Shown here: positions 34,608 through 43,681 of the stretch, in pieces | How positions within the stretch are numbered: position 1 is the first letter of the stretch | Layout: the number at the start of each line of letters is the position of its first letter | Assembly: GCF_022664395.1 (NCBI RefSeq) | Contig: NZ_JAKRET010000019.1 | Location: 1 to 57,024, forward strand | DNA from: Sphingomonas lacusdianchii | Lineage (GTDB): Bacteria; Pseudomonadota; Alphaproteobacteria; Sphingomonadales; Sphingomonadaceae | Length of the DNA stretch: 57,024 bases | Direction of reading: 5' to 3' | Program-made: the position numbers and the translations under genes | The notes under the pieces: model-generated | What the model was told of the DNA's origin: nothing | What the model saw: only the letters and a program-made list of their open reading frames with translations | The model's database searches: none

Positions 34608-34627
34608 GAAGCGCAATATTGCGCTTC
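34608..34627. promoter_or_regulatory. Perfect 20-bp palindrome before hpxX
   Basis: The centre is GCGCAAT|ATTGCGC, flanked by GAA and TTC. It lies in the 107-base gap between the adenosine deaminase stop and the hpxX start. There is no T-tract on either strand, so an operator for an internal operon promoter is more likely than a terminator. Confidence 0.5.
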
Positions 34628-34656
34628 GAGCGAACGCATTTTTCGCGCACTCCCGA

Positions 34657-36204
34657 TCAGTCGAACCGTTGCCGCTCGAACGTGGCGAAGTCGTGCTCGA
34701 GCCGGGCTTCGAGCCGGGCCTTGTCGTTGCCGGTCAGGAAGGCACGGCACGCGGCGGCGTCGAGCACGCGACACGCGGCGATGCGCGGACCGCCGGCGCG
34801 GTCCTGCCAGATGCTGGCGCCGGGCAGGAACGCATAGTGCAGCGAATCGCGCGCGATCTGCTTCAGATCGCGGTAGCGCAGGCGCTGTTCGGTCACCGCG
34901 CGCAGATATTCGTTGGTCATGTCGCTGCGCGCGACGCCTTCGTCATCGGTCGACAGCACGACCGGCACCCCCGCTTGCCGATACAGCGACAACGGATGGT
35001 CGCGGCCCTTCACCCCTAGGATGACGGCGTTGCTGGTCAAGTTGATCTCGACCGCCACCCGCTCGCGCGCCATCTTCGCCAGCAGCGCGCGGGCATCGGT
35101 CTCGTAGGAGATGTCGATGCCATGCCCGATGCGGCGCGCCCCGGCGACCGCCACCGCATCGCGGATATGGAACGCCAGCTCGCGCGGCGGCACCAGCCCG
35201 AGCGTCAGTTCGCCCGCATGCAGCGACAGCGGCACGGCGGGAAAGCGTTCCTTCAGAAAGTTGAACATCCGCATGTGCAACCCATAATCCCGCAACGCCA
35301 CCGGATCATGTTCGGGCGCGACGATGTTGACGCCGACGAAGCGCGGATCGGCCCCGACCAGCGCGAAGCCCAGTGCCAGTTCGGCGAAGACCTGCGCCGG
35401 TGGCCGGGTGCGGATCGCGGCGATCTGGTATCGGATCTCGGTCGCGCAGGCCGGCTTGGGCGCGGGGGTGGCGCAGCCGTCGATCGTCGCCATCTCGGCA
35501 TCGTAGCGGTCATATTTCGCGCGCATCGCCTGTACCGCGGCCGGCAGTTCGGGGGCGATCCGCGCATAGAGCGCCGCCAGATCGCCGACATCGCCCTCGG
35601 CGACCTTCGCCAGTTCCGGCGTCATGCCGGCCCCGGTGCTGAGTTCGGCATAGGATACGCCATCGGCCGCCGCCTGCTGCCGGGTCAGCGCCAACACCTT
35701 GCCCGCATGGCGTGCCGCGATCGGCCAGAAGGCGTCGAACGTCGCGAAGAACCGATCATAGCCCGACACGCGCGGATCGCCGGTCCCGGCCTCGAACCCG
35801 CGCGTCGAAAAGGCATCGATGAAGCCCGCATAGCGTCGATAGTCGCGCGTCAGTTCGGCCGCCGCGACCCGTCCCGGCGCGTCGCACGGCGGCGGCGCCA
35901 GCCCCGGCGGATCGATCGACAGGCACAGCCCGTCCGCCGCCGCCCAGGCAAGGATATCCTCAGCATAGACCGCGCCGCCGGCATGGTTGTGCAGGTCGGC
36001 GCCCTTGGGCATGGCTTGCAGGAACATGCGCAGCCGCGGCGGACTGTCGGCGATCGCGTCGAGATACGACGCCGTTCGCGCTTCGGGGGTCGGCGGCGCA
36101 GGCGGCGGTGCGGCACCGCCCAGCAACGCCGCCGCCAGCGTCAAGATCAATCCCGCCACGCTCGCACGCATGGCGGCGCGGCCGTTGCTGCAACGGTCGT
36201 GCAT
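34657..36204 (-). CDS. Exported adenosine deaminase (ADGF-like)
   Basis: A 515-residue secreted adenosine deaminase-family protein. The signal peptide is in MRASVAGLILTLAAALLGGA after a 12-residue leader. The start ATG 36204 has the better ribosome site (AAGGGGGA, 5-6 bases away); ATG 36171 is the alternative. Zinc and catalytic motifs are complete: DLHNHAGGAV, SLHAGELTLG, RRIGHGIDIS and VLSTDDEGVARSDM. It is about 170 residues longer than cytosolic adenosine deaminases, as in secreted ADGF-type enzymes, with an extra N-terminal region. It should convert adenosine to inosine in the periplasm. It is divergent from the permease-xdh operon and lies 107 bases ahead of the hpx genes on the same strand. 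Confidence 0.86.
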   Translation of the reverse strand: MHDRCSNGRAAMRASVAGLILTLAAALLGGAAPPPAPPTPEARTASYLDAIADSPPRLRMFLQAMPKGADLHNHAGGAVYAEDILAWAAADGLCLSIDPPGLAPPPCDAPGRVAAAELTRDYRRYAGFIDAFSTRGFEAGTGDPRVSGYDRFFATFDAFWPIAARHAGKVLALTRQQAAADGVSYAELSTGAGMTPELAKVAEGDVGDLAALYARIAPELPAAVQAMRAKYDRYDAEMATIDGCATPAPKPACATEIRYQIAAIRTRPPAQVFAELALGFALVGADPRFVGVNIVAPEHDPVALRDYGLHMRMFNFLKERFPAVPLSLHAGELTLGLVPPRELAFHIRDAVAVAGARRIGHGIDISYETDARALLAKMARERVAVEINLTSNAVILGVKGRDHPLSLYRQAGVPVVLSTDDEGVARSDMTNEYLRAVTEQRLRYRDLKQIARDSLHYAFLPGASIWQDRAGGPRIAACRVLDAAACRAFLTGNDKARLEARLEHDFATFERQRFD

Positions 36205-36289
36205 CGCTGTCCCCCTTCAAGCCGGTCGCGCCCTACGGCGCCGACGCCCTCGGCCGATGGTCTAGGGACGGTGCCTGCCCACGCCCATC

Positions 36290-36313
36290 GCAATATCCGG
36301 CACGTCGCGTTGC
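36290..36313. promoter_or_regulatory. GCAA-N16-TTGC dyad, site 1
   Basis: GCAA (36290-36293) and TTGC (36310-36313) with a 16-base spacer, in the divergent region between the adenosine deaminase and permease-xdh genes. Same arms and spacing as the sites at 36347 and 45686. Confidence 0.5.
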
Positions 36314-36346
36314 CGGAAACCGTGCAGGCAACCCGCGCTCTTTTTT

Positions 36347-36370
36347 GCAACACGGAATGCCGTTCATTGC
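36347..36370. promoter_or_regulatory. GCAA-N16-TTGC dyad, site 2
   Basis: GCAA (36347-36350) and TTGC (36367-36370), preceded by a run of six T. The spacer contains a second small dyad, ACGG-aatg-CCGT. Flanking identity with the site at 45686 is TTTTTGCAAC-N13-TCATTGC. It lies 60 bases before the permease start. Confidence 0.6.
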
Positions 36371-36429
36371 TGTAGATCGCGCGCATGGCTGCTGGCATGA
36401 CGGTGGCAGGGCGGGTTCCGGGGGACGGC

Positions 36430-37782
36430 ATGACAGATACGATATCGGCACGACCGGCGACGACGATGCTGGAGCGCCGGTTCCAGCTGACCGAGCGCGG
36501 CACGTCGGCACGGACCGAGATCCTCGGCGGTGTCACCACCTTCCTGACCATGGCCTATATCGTGCTGGTCAACCCCGCGATCCTGGGGCAGGCCGGCATG
36601 CCGGTCGCGGCGGTCGCCGCCGCCACCTGCTTCGCCGCCGCCTTCGCCTCGATCCTGATGGGGCTGGTCGCCAATGTGCCGCTGGCGCTGGCGCCCGGCA
36701 TGGGGCTCAACGCCTATTTCAGCTTCACCGTCGTGCAGCAGATGGGCATTCCGTGGCCGGTGGCGCTCGGCTGCGTGTTCATCTCCGGCGTGTGTTTCCT
36801 GATCCTGACGCTGACCGGGGTGCGGCAGTTGATCGTGTCGGTGATCCCGCCGCATCTGTTCGCGGCGGTGGCGGGCGGGATCGGGCTGTTCATCGGCTTT
36901 ATCGGCCTGCGCAATGCCGGGATCGTCGTCGCCAGCCCCGCCACGCTGGTCGCGCTGGGTCCGCTGACCGCGCCGGGCGCCGCGCTGGCGCTGCTCGGGC
37001 TGTTGCTGATCGCGGGACTGAGCATCTGGAACGTGCGCGGCGCGATGCTGATCGGGATCGTCGCCACGACCATCGTCGCATGGCTGACCGGACAGGTCAC
37101 GATGACCCCCGAACCCTATAGCCTGACGATGTTGACGCAGACCGCGTTCCGTATCGACCTGCCCGGCGTGTTCGGCGCGGGCGGGCGGCATGGCCTCGGC
37201 CTGTTCGAAATCCTGTTCGTGTTCCTGTTCGTCGACCTGTTCGACAATATCGGCACGCTGGTCGCGGTGACCAAGCGCGCCGGGCTGATCGACGCCGCCG
37301 GCCGCATTCCCCGGCTGAACCGCATCCTGCTGACCGATGCCGTCGCGACCATGGTCGGCGCGGTGGCGGGGACCAGCACCGTCACCAGCTATGTCGAGAG
37401 CGCGGCGGGCGTGCAGGCGGGCGGGCGCACCGGGCTGACCGCGATCGTCACCGGCCTTCTGTTCCTGTTGACCATGTTCGTCGCCCCCTATGCGCAGCTG
37501 GTGCCGCTGGCCGCGACCGCCCCGGCGCTGATCGTCGTCGGCGGGCTGATGCTGCTGCCGCTGGTCGAGGTGCAGTGGGACGATCCGCTGGCGGCGATCC
37601 CGGCATTCCTCACCGTCGCGCTGATCCCGCTGACCTTCTCGATCGCCAATGGCCTCGCCTTCGGCATCACCGCCCATGCCGTGCTGAAGGCGATGCGCGG
37701 ACAGGCGACGCGCGCCGACTGGTTCCTGTTCCTGCTCGCCGCGCTGTTCATCGCCCGCTTCGCCTGGATGGGGGCGGCGTGA
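36430..37782 (+). CDS. NCS2-family purine permease (AzgA/GhxP-like)
   Basis: A 450-residue inner-membrane transporter with 12-14 helices, of the hypoxanthine/guanine/adenine branch of NCS2. Features: TARTEILGG-like TSARTEILGGVTTFLTMAYI, VNPAILGQAGM, ALAPGMGLNAYFSF, FVDLFDNIGTLVAV and GTSTVTSYVESAAGV. These are signatures of AzgA/PbuG/GhxP permeases. I chose ATG 36430 because GGGGGA lies 5 bases upstream; the frame is open from 36385. It is the first gene of a six-gene operon with xdhABC, so it probably imports hypoxanthine or guanine as substrate for the following enzymes. Confidence 0.9.
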   Translation: MTDTISARPATTMLERRFQLTERGTSARTEILGGVTTFLTMAYIVLVNPAILGQAGMPVAAVAAATCFAAAFASILMGLVANVPLALAPGMGLNAYFSFTVVQQMGIPWPVALGCVFISGVCFLILTLTGVRQLIVSVIPPHLFAAVAGGIGLFIGFIGLRNAGIVVASPATLVALGPLTAPGAALALLGLLLIAGLSIWNVRGAMLIGIVATTIVAWLTGQVTMTPEPYSLTMLTQTAFRIDLPGVFGAGGRHGLGLFEILFVFLFVDLFDNIGTLVAVTKRAGLIDAAGRIPRLNRILLTDAVATMVGAVAGTSTVTSYVESAAGVQAGGRTGLTAIVTGLLFLLTMFVAPYAQLVPLAATAPALIVVGGLMLLPLVEVQWDDPLAAIPAFLTVALIPLTFSIANGLAFGITAHAVLKAMRGQATRADWFLFLLAALFIARFAWMGAA

Positions 37783-37786
37783 GGCC

Positions 37787-39196
37787 ATGACGATCCGTTT
37801 CCTGCTCGACGATGCGGTCGTAGAGGTCGCCGACGCCGCCCCGACCGCGACGCTGCTCGATCACCTGCGCTATCGCCTGCGCCGCACCGGCACCAAGGAA
37901 GGCTGTGCCGAGGGGGATTGCGGCGCCTGTACCGTGCTGGTCGGCGACGCCGAAGGCGACGGCATCGCCTGGCGCGCGGTCAATGCCTGCATCCTGTTCC
38001 TGCCGATGATCGACGGCAAGGCGGTGCTGACCGTCGAAAGCCTGTCGCAGGGCGGCGCGCCGACCCCGCTGCAGACGTGCATGGCGCGCAACGGCAGCTC
38101 GCAATGCGGCTTCTGTACACCGGGCTTCGTCATGTCGCTCTATGGCCGGGCTGTGGGGGCGGCGGGCCATGACCTGCCCGTCGCCGACGTGATCGCGGGC
38201 AATCTGTGCCGCTGCACCGGCTATGGCCCGATCCTCGACGCGGCGGAGCAGGTGTCGCGGATCGAGCGCGACGACCGGCGGACGGCGACCGCGCTGCGCG
38301 AGCTGCGGGCAAGCGACGCATCCGACAAGGCGCAGGGCTGGTTCGCGCCGCGCTCGGCCGACGAACTGGCGGCATTGCTGATCAAGCACCCGCATGCCCG
38401 GCTGATCGCCGGAGCGACCGATGTCGGGCTATGGGTGACGAAGGGGCTGCGCGACCTCGATTTGCCGATATTCATCGGCGACGTCCCCGAATTGCGCACG
38501 ATCACCGAGGATGCGAGCGGCGTCACGCTCGGCGCGGCGGTACGCTATGCCGAGGCACATGACGCGCTCGCCCGGCTGCATCCCGATCTTGGCGAGCTGG
38601 TGCGGCGGATCGGCGGGTTGCAGGTCCGCAATGCCGGCACGATCGGCGGCAACATCGCCAATGGATCGCCGATCGGCGACGGCCCGCCGGCACTGATCGC
38701 GCTCGGTGCGTCGCTGGTGCTGCGCCGTGGCGACCAGCGGCGGACGCTGGCGCTGGAGGATTATTTCCTCGCTTATGGCAAGCAGGATCGCGCGCCCGGC
38801 GAGTTCGTTGAGCGTGTCCACATCCCCCGCCCCGCCCCCGACGCGATCGTGCATATCGCGAAACTGTCGCGCCGCTTCGACAGCGACATTTCGGCGGTAT
38901 GCGGCGCGTTCCACCTGACCATGCGCGACGGCACCATCGTCGACGCGCGCGTCGCGTTCGGCGGGATGGCGGCGACCCCCCGCCGCGCCGCGGCATGCGA
39001 GGCGGCGCTGACCGCTGCTCCCTTCACCGAAGCAACGATCGCCCGCGCCGTCGAAGCGCTGCGCGACGATTTCGATCCGCTTACCGACGTGCGCGGCAGC
39101 GCCCCCTATCGCCAGCAGGCGGCGGGCAATCTGTTGTGGCGCCTGTGGCACCGCGAACAGGGCGAACCGGTGTCGGTCCAAGAGCTTTGCCGATGA
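37787..39196 (+). CDS. xdhA: Xanthine dehydrogenase small subunit
   Basis: The 469-residue small subunit of xanthine dehydrogenase, carrying two [2Fe-2S] clusters and FAD. Plant-type cluster ligands: Cys40, Cys45, Cys48 (CAEGDCGAC) and Cys68. Second cluster: Cys107, Cys110 (QCGFCTPG), Cys141, Cys143 (LCRCTGYGPI). The FAD domain follows from about residue 185 (LIAGATDVGLWVTKGLRDL, GGNIANGSPIGDGPPALIAL). It starts 4 bases after the permease and overlaps xdhB by 4 bases. Confidence 0.95.
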   Translation: MTIRFLLDDAVVEVADAAPTATLLDHLRYRLRRTGTKEGCAEGDCGACTVLVGDAEGDGIAWRAVNACILFLPMIDGKAVLTVESLSQGGAPTPLQTCMARNGSSQCGFCTPGFVMSLYGRAVGAAGHDLPVADVIAGNLCRCTGYGPILDAAEQVSRIERDDRRTATALRELRASDASDKAQGWFAPRSADELAALLIKHPHARLIAGATDVGLWVTKGLRDLDLPIFIGDVPELRTITEDASGVTLGAAVRYAEAHDALARLHPDLGELVRRIGGLQVRNAGTIGGNIANGSPIGDGPPALIALGASLVLRRGDQRRTLALEDYFLAYGKQDRAPGEFVERVHIPRPAPDAIVHIAKLSRRFDSDISAVCGAFHLTMRDGTIVDARVAFGGMAATPRRAAACEAALTAAPFTEATIARAVEALRDDFDPLTDVRGSAPYRQQAAGNLLWRLWHREQGEPVSVQELCR

Positions 39197-41475
39197 CGGC
39201 CCCCAAACCCTCGCTGCCGCACGACAGCGCGCTGCTGCACGTCACCGGCACGGCGCGCTACATCGACGATGCGCCCGAGCCTGCCGACCTGCTCCACCTC
39301 GCCTTCGGCCAGTCGACCGAAACCCATGCCGCGATCACCGGCATCGACCTGTCGGCGGTGCGCGCCGCGCCCGGCGTCGTCGCGGTCTTCACCGCCGCCG
39401 ACATTCCCGGCCATAACGATGTCAGCCCGGTCGCGCATGACGACCGGCTGCTTGCCGATGGCGAGGTGCTGTATCGCGGGCAGCCGATATTCCTCGTCGC
39501 CGCGACCAGTCGGGGTGCGGCGCGGCGGGCGGCGCGACTGGGCCGGATCGACTATGCCCCCCGCCCCGCATTGCTGACCATCGCCGATGCGCGCGACGCC
39601 GATTCGCGGATCGAACCGACCCAGCGCATGGCGCGCGGCGACGCCGCCGCTGCGCTCGGGACCGCGCCGCATCGCCGGACGGGCGGCTTCGCGATGGGCG
39701 GACAGGATCATTTCTATCTGGAGGGACAGGTCGCGCTCGCCCGGCCGGGCGAGGACGGACAGCTCCATCTCGCCAGTTCGACCCAGCACCCCAGCGAAGT
39801 GCAGCATCTGGTCGCCGACCTGCTCGGCATCTCCTCCGCCGACGTGACGGTCGAGGTCCGGCGCATGGGTGGCGCGTTCGGCGGCAAGGAGACGCAGGCC
39901 GCCCCCTTCGCCGCCGCCGCCGCCTTGGTCGCCGCCAAGACCGGCCGCCCCGCCAAATTCTGCTGCGACCGCGACGACGACATGGTGCTGACCGGCAAGC
40001 GCCACGACTTCACCATCGACTATGATGTCGGCTTCGACGACGACGGGCATATCCTCGGCCTGATCCTGCGGCTCGCCTCGCGCTGCGGGGCGACGGTCGA
40101 CCTGTCCCCGGCGATCAACGACCGGGCGATGTTCCATGCCGACAACAGCTATTGGCTGCCCGCGGTCGAGATCCTGTCCGAACGGCTGAAGACCCATACC
40201 GTCTCCGCCACCGCCTTTCGCGGGTTCGGTGGGCCGCAGGGAATGCTGGCGATCGAGCGGGTCATCGACGTCGTCGCCGCATCGCTGGGGCGCGATCCGC
40301 TCGATATCCGCACCGCCAATCTCTACGGGCCGGGCCGCGACGTCACCCCCTATGGCATGACGATCGCCGACAATATCGCGCCCGCACTGATCGCCCGGTT
40401 GCGCCGCGACAGCGACTATGATGCGCGCCGCGCCGCCATCGGCGACTTCAATACGCGGCATCGCGTGCTGAAAAAGGGGATCGCGCTCGCGCCCGTGAAA
40501 TTCGGGATCAGCTTCACCACCACCCATCTCAACCAGGCCGGGGCGCTGGTGCATGTCTATGCCGATGGCAGCATCCAGCTGAACCATGGCGGCACCGAAA
40601 TGGGACAGGGCCTGTATATCAAGGTCGCACAGGTCGTCGCCGACGTGTTCGCCGTGCCTGCCAGCACGGTGCGCATCACCGCGACCCGTACCGACAAGGT
40701 CCCCAACACCTCCGCCACCGCCGCATCGTCCGGCGCCGACCTGAACGGCATGGCCGCGTTCGAGGCGGCGAGCACCATCCGCGACCGACTGGCGGGGGTC
40801 GCCGCCTCGATCGGCGGCTGCGAACCGGATGCCGTTTGCTTCACTCCAGCGGGCGTCGTCGCCGGTGCGGAGACGATCCCCTTCGCGACCCTGTGCCGCA
40901 AGGCGCATCTGGCGCGGGTGTCCTTGTCCTCGACCGGCTTCTACGCCACGCCCGACATCGCCTATGACCGCGCGGCGCATCGCGGTCGCCCCTTCTATTA
41001 TTTCGCATACGGCGCGGCCTGTGCCGAGGTGGTGGTCGACACGCTGACCGGCGAGCACCGCGTGCTGGCGGTCGATATCCTCCATGATGTCGGCCGCTCG
41101 CTCAACCCCGCGATCGACCTCGGCCAGATCGAGGGCGGCTTCGTCCAGGGACAAGGCTGGCTGACGACCGAGGAACTGGTCTTCGCCGACGACGGCCGGC
41201 TGCTGACCCATTCGCCCGCGACCTACAAGATCCCGACCGCTGCCGACCGACCCGACCGGCTGTCGATTGCACTGTGGGACGGCGAGAATGTCGAGCCGAC
41301 CATCCACCGGTCGAAGGCGGTCGGCGAACCGCCGTTCATGCTCGCCCAATGCGTGCTGTCGGCGCTGGGCGAGGCGATCGCCGCCACCACCCCCGACCGC
41401 CGCGCCTTCCCCCCGCTCGATGCGCCCGCGACCCCCGAAGCGATCCTGCGCGCGATCGCCGCGCATCGCGCATGA
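39193..41475 (+). CDS. xdhB: Xanthine dehydrogenase molybdopterin-binding subunit
   Basis: The 760-residue large subunit that binds the molybdenum cofactor and oxidises hypoxanthine to xanthine and xanthine to urate. Motifs: GTARYIDDAPEPADLLHLAFG, the cofactor region RRMGGAFGGKETQA, TAFRGFGGPQGM, MGQGLYIKVAQV, and the catalytic Glu712 in SKAVGEPPFMLAQ. I chose ATG 39193 by its ATGA overlap with xdhA; the frame is open to 38899 but that part is a shadow. Length is normal for bacterial XdhB. Confidence 0.95.
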   Translation: MTAPKPSLPHDSALLHVTGTARYIDDAPEPADLLHLAFGQSTETHAAITGIDLSAVRAAPGVVAVFTAADIPGHNDVSPVAHDDRLLADGEVLYRGQPIFLVAATSRGAARRAARLGRIDYAPRPALLTIADARDADSRIEPTQRMARGDAAAALGTAPHRRTGGFAMGGQDHFYLEGQVALARPGEDGQLHLASSTQHPSEVQHLVADLLGISSADVTVEVRRMGGAFGGKETQAAPFAAAAALVAAKTGRPAKFCCDRDDDMVLTGKRHDFTIDYDVGFDDDGHILGLILRLASRCGATVDLSPAINDRAMFHADNSYWLPAVEILSERLKTHTVSATAFRGFGGPQGMLAIERVIDVVAASLGRDPLDIRTANLYGPGRDVTPYGMTIADNIAPALIARLRRDSDYDARRAAIGDFNTRHRVLKKGIALAPVKFGISFTTTHLNQAGALVHVYADGSIQLNHGGTEMGQGLYIKVAQVVADVFAVPASTVRITATRTDKVPNTSATAASSGADLNGMAAFEAASTIRDRLAGVAASIGGCEPDAVCFTPAGVVAGAETIPFATLCRKAHLARVSLSSTGFYATPDIAYDRAAHRGRPFYYFAYGAACAEVVVDTLTGEHRVLAVDILHDVGRSLNPAIDLGQIEGGFVQGQGWLTTEELVFADDGRLLTHSPATYKIPTAADRPDRLSIALWDGENVEPTIHRSKAVGEPPFMLAQCVLSALGEAIAATTPDRRAFPPLDAPATPEAILRAIAAHRA

Positions 41476-42395
41476 GCTTTGCGTGGCGCGAACGGCTGCG
41501 CAGGGTGGCGACCGATGACCGCATCGCGCTGGTCACCATCCTCGCGACCGAAGGCTCGGCCCCGCGTGGGCCGGGAACGCGCATGGTCATCGACGATGCC
41601 GCCTCGTTCGACACGATCGGCGGCGGCGCGCTGGAGCATCAGGCGATCGAACAGGCGCGGGCGATCCTCGCCCATCCGCCGGGCACATGGCGGGTGCAGG
41701 ATTATCCGCTCGGCCCCCTGCTCGGCCAATGCTGCGGCGGGCGGGTGCGGCTGTTGATCGAGCGGGTCGACCCGGCGGCGCTCGACTGGATCGCTGCCAC
41801 GACCCTCACGACCACGCTGCATCCGACGCAGGTCGCGCGCCACGCTGATCCGCTGGCCGCTATCGTGCCGCTGTCCGCGCGGGGCGAGCGCCCGGAGGCC
41901 GGTACGACATGGTCCGAGCGGCTCGGCCAGTGGCAGCGGCCGGTCTATCTGTTCGGCGCGGGCCATGTCGGACAGGCGATCGCCCGCCGGATCGCCGGCC
42001 TGCCGCTACGCCTCGCCTGGTTCGACAGCCGTCCCGAACTGGCGGCGACGCCGGGCGTGACGATCGTCGACGCGGATCGCCTGCCCGCCTGCCTTGGCGA
42101 TGCGCCCGCCGACGCGGCGGTGCTGATCCTGACGCATGACCATGGTCTCGACTATCGGCTGACCCATGCCGCACTGACGCGCGCGCCGCTCGCCTATGTC
42201 GGGTTGATCGGCTCGGCGACCAAGCGCGCCCGATTCCTTTCCCGCCTGACCCGCGAGGACGTGTCGGCCGACGCGCGTGCCCGGCTGACCTGCCCGATCG
42301 GGCTGGCGACGATTCCCGGCAAGGAGCCGGACGTCATCGCTTTGTCGGTGCTCTCCCAGCTTCTGACCCTTGATTCAACGCCCGAGCATCCATGA
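41472..42395 (+). CDS. xdhC: Xanthine dehydrogenase accessory protein XdhC
   Basis: A 307-residue chaperone that binds and sulfurates the molybdenum cofactor for insertion into XdhB. The N-terminal XdhC_CoxI part contains ATEGSAPRGPGTRMVI and the conserved LLGQCCGGRVRLLIERV. The C-terminal Rossmann part contains VYLFGAGHVGQAIARRI and YVGLIGSATKRARF. It overlaps xdhB and guaD by 4 bases each. Confidence 0.94.
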   Translation: MSFAWRERLRRVATDDRIALVTILATEGSAPRGPGTRMVIDDAASFDTIGGGALEHQAIEQARAILAHPPGTWRVQDYPLGPLLGQCCGGRVRLLIERVDPAALDWIAATTLTTTLHPTQVARHADPLAAIVPLSARGERPEAGTTWSERLGQWQRPVYLFGAGHVGQAIARRIAGLPLRLAWFDSRPELAATPGVTIVDADRLPACLGDAPADAAVLILTHDHGLDYRLTHAALTRAPLAYVGLIGSATKRARFLSRLTREDVSADARARLTCPIGLATIPGKEPDVIALSVLSQLLTLDSTPEHP

Positions 42396-43681
42396 CCCTA
42401 CGCCTGTTCCGCGCCGAACTCCTGTCGGTTGCGACCGACCCTCGCGACGATCCCGAGGCGATCCGGCATGAACCCGACGGCCTGCTGGTGGTCGAGGACG
42501 GGCTGGTCGTCGCGCGGGGCGACCATGCGACCTTGGCGCCACGCTACGCCGGCCTGCCGGTCGAGCGGCTCGCCGGCATCGTCGTCCCCGGCTTCGTCGA
42601 CGCGCATGTCCATTATCCACAGATGGACCGCATCGCCTCGCATGGCGAACAGCTGCTCGACTGGCTGGAGCGGCATATCTTCCCGGCCGAGATGGCGTTC
42701 GCCGATCCGGTCCATGCCGCCAGTGTCGCCGATGCCTTCCTGACCGAGCTGCTGCGCAACGGCACCACCAGCGCGCTGGTGTTCCCAACCGTCCATCCCG
42801 GATCGGTCGACGCGCTGTTCGCCGCCGCGCTCGACCGGCGAATGCGGATCGTGTCGGGCAAGGTGCTGATGGACCTCGGCCCGAAGGACTTGCGCGACAC
42901 GCCCGAGGGGGCGCGGGCCGACAGCGAGGAACTGATCCACCGTTGGCGCGGGCGCGGGCGGCTCGGCTATGCGGTGACGCCGCGCTTCGCGCTGACCTCC
43001 TCCGACGAACAGCTTCGCCAGGCCGGCGCGTTGCTCGACGCGCATCCCGACGTGCTGCTCCACACCCATCTGGCGGAGAACAAGTACGAATGCGCCGCCG
43101 TGGCCGAGCGCTTCCCGCACGCGCACGACTATCTCGACGTCTATGACCGGTTCGGACTGGTCGGCCCGCGTTCGGTCTTCGCGCACGGCATCCACCTGCC
43201 CGACCGCAGCTGCGCCCGGCTTGCCGCGGCGGGCGCGGGGATCGCGGTCTGCCCGACCTCCAACCTGTTTCTCGGTTCTGGCTTTTTCGATTTCGGACAG
43301 GCCGATGCCCACCGGCTGCGCCTCGGGCTGGGCAGCGATATCGGGGCGGGCACGTCCTTTTCGTTGCTGCACACCGCCGGCGTCGCCTATCAGGCGGCAC
43401 TCGCCCGCGAAGTCCGGCTCGACCCGTTCCGCGCGCTGTATCTGGCGACCGGCGGCAGCGCGGCGCTGCTCGGCATTGCCGACCGGGTGGGCGGTCTGCT
43501 GCCGGGGCAGGAGGCCGATTTCGTCCTGCTCGACGACGCGGCGACGCCGCTGCTGGCGCGGCGGACGGCGGGAGCCGATCTGGCGACGCGGTTGTTCGCG
43601 ATGCAGGTGCTGGGCGACGACCGCACCGTGCGCCGCACCTATGTGATGGGCGAATGCGCCTGGGATCGGGGGATCGGATGA
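42392..43681 (+). CDS. guaD: Guanine deaminase
   Basis: A 429-residue zinc-dependent amidohydrolase converting guanine to xanthine. The motifs are GFVDAHVHYPQMD, the family-typical LDWLERHIFPAE, HTHLAENKYE, SVFAHGIHLPD and LGSDIGAGTSFSLL. It supplies xanthine directly to XdhAB. Its end overlaps the exported nucleoside-hydrolase gene by 4 bases, so cytoplasmic and exported steps share one transcript. Confidence 0.94.
   Translation: MTLRLFRAELLSVATDPRDDPEAIRHEPDGLLVVEDGLVVARGDHATLAPRYAGLPVERLAGIVVPGFVDAHVHYPQMDRIASHGEQLLDWLERHIFPAEMAFADPVHAASVADAFLTELLRNGTTSALVFPTVHPGSVDALFAAALDRRMRIVSGKVLMDLGPKDLRDTPEGARADSEELIHRWRGRGRLGYAVTPRFALTSSDEQLRQAGALLDAHPDVLLHTHLAENKYECAAVAERFPHAHDYLDVYDRFGLVGPRSVFAHGIHLPDRSCARLAAAGAGIAVCPTSNLFLGSGFFDFGQADAHRLRLGLGSDIGAGTSFSLLHTAGVAYQAALAREVRLDPFRALYLATGGSAALLGIADRVGGLLPGQEADFVLLDDAATPLLARRTAGADLATRLFAMQVLGDDRTVRRTYVMGECAWDRGIG

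Noticed and set aside
39106..41466. Minus-strand frame of 786 codons
   Set aside because: Antisense to xdhB, which has complete catalytic motifs.
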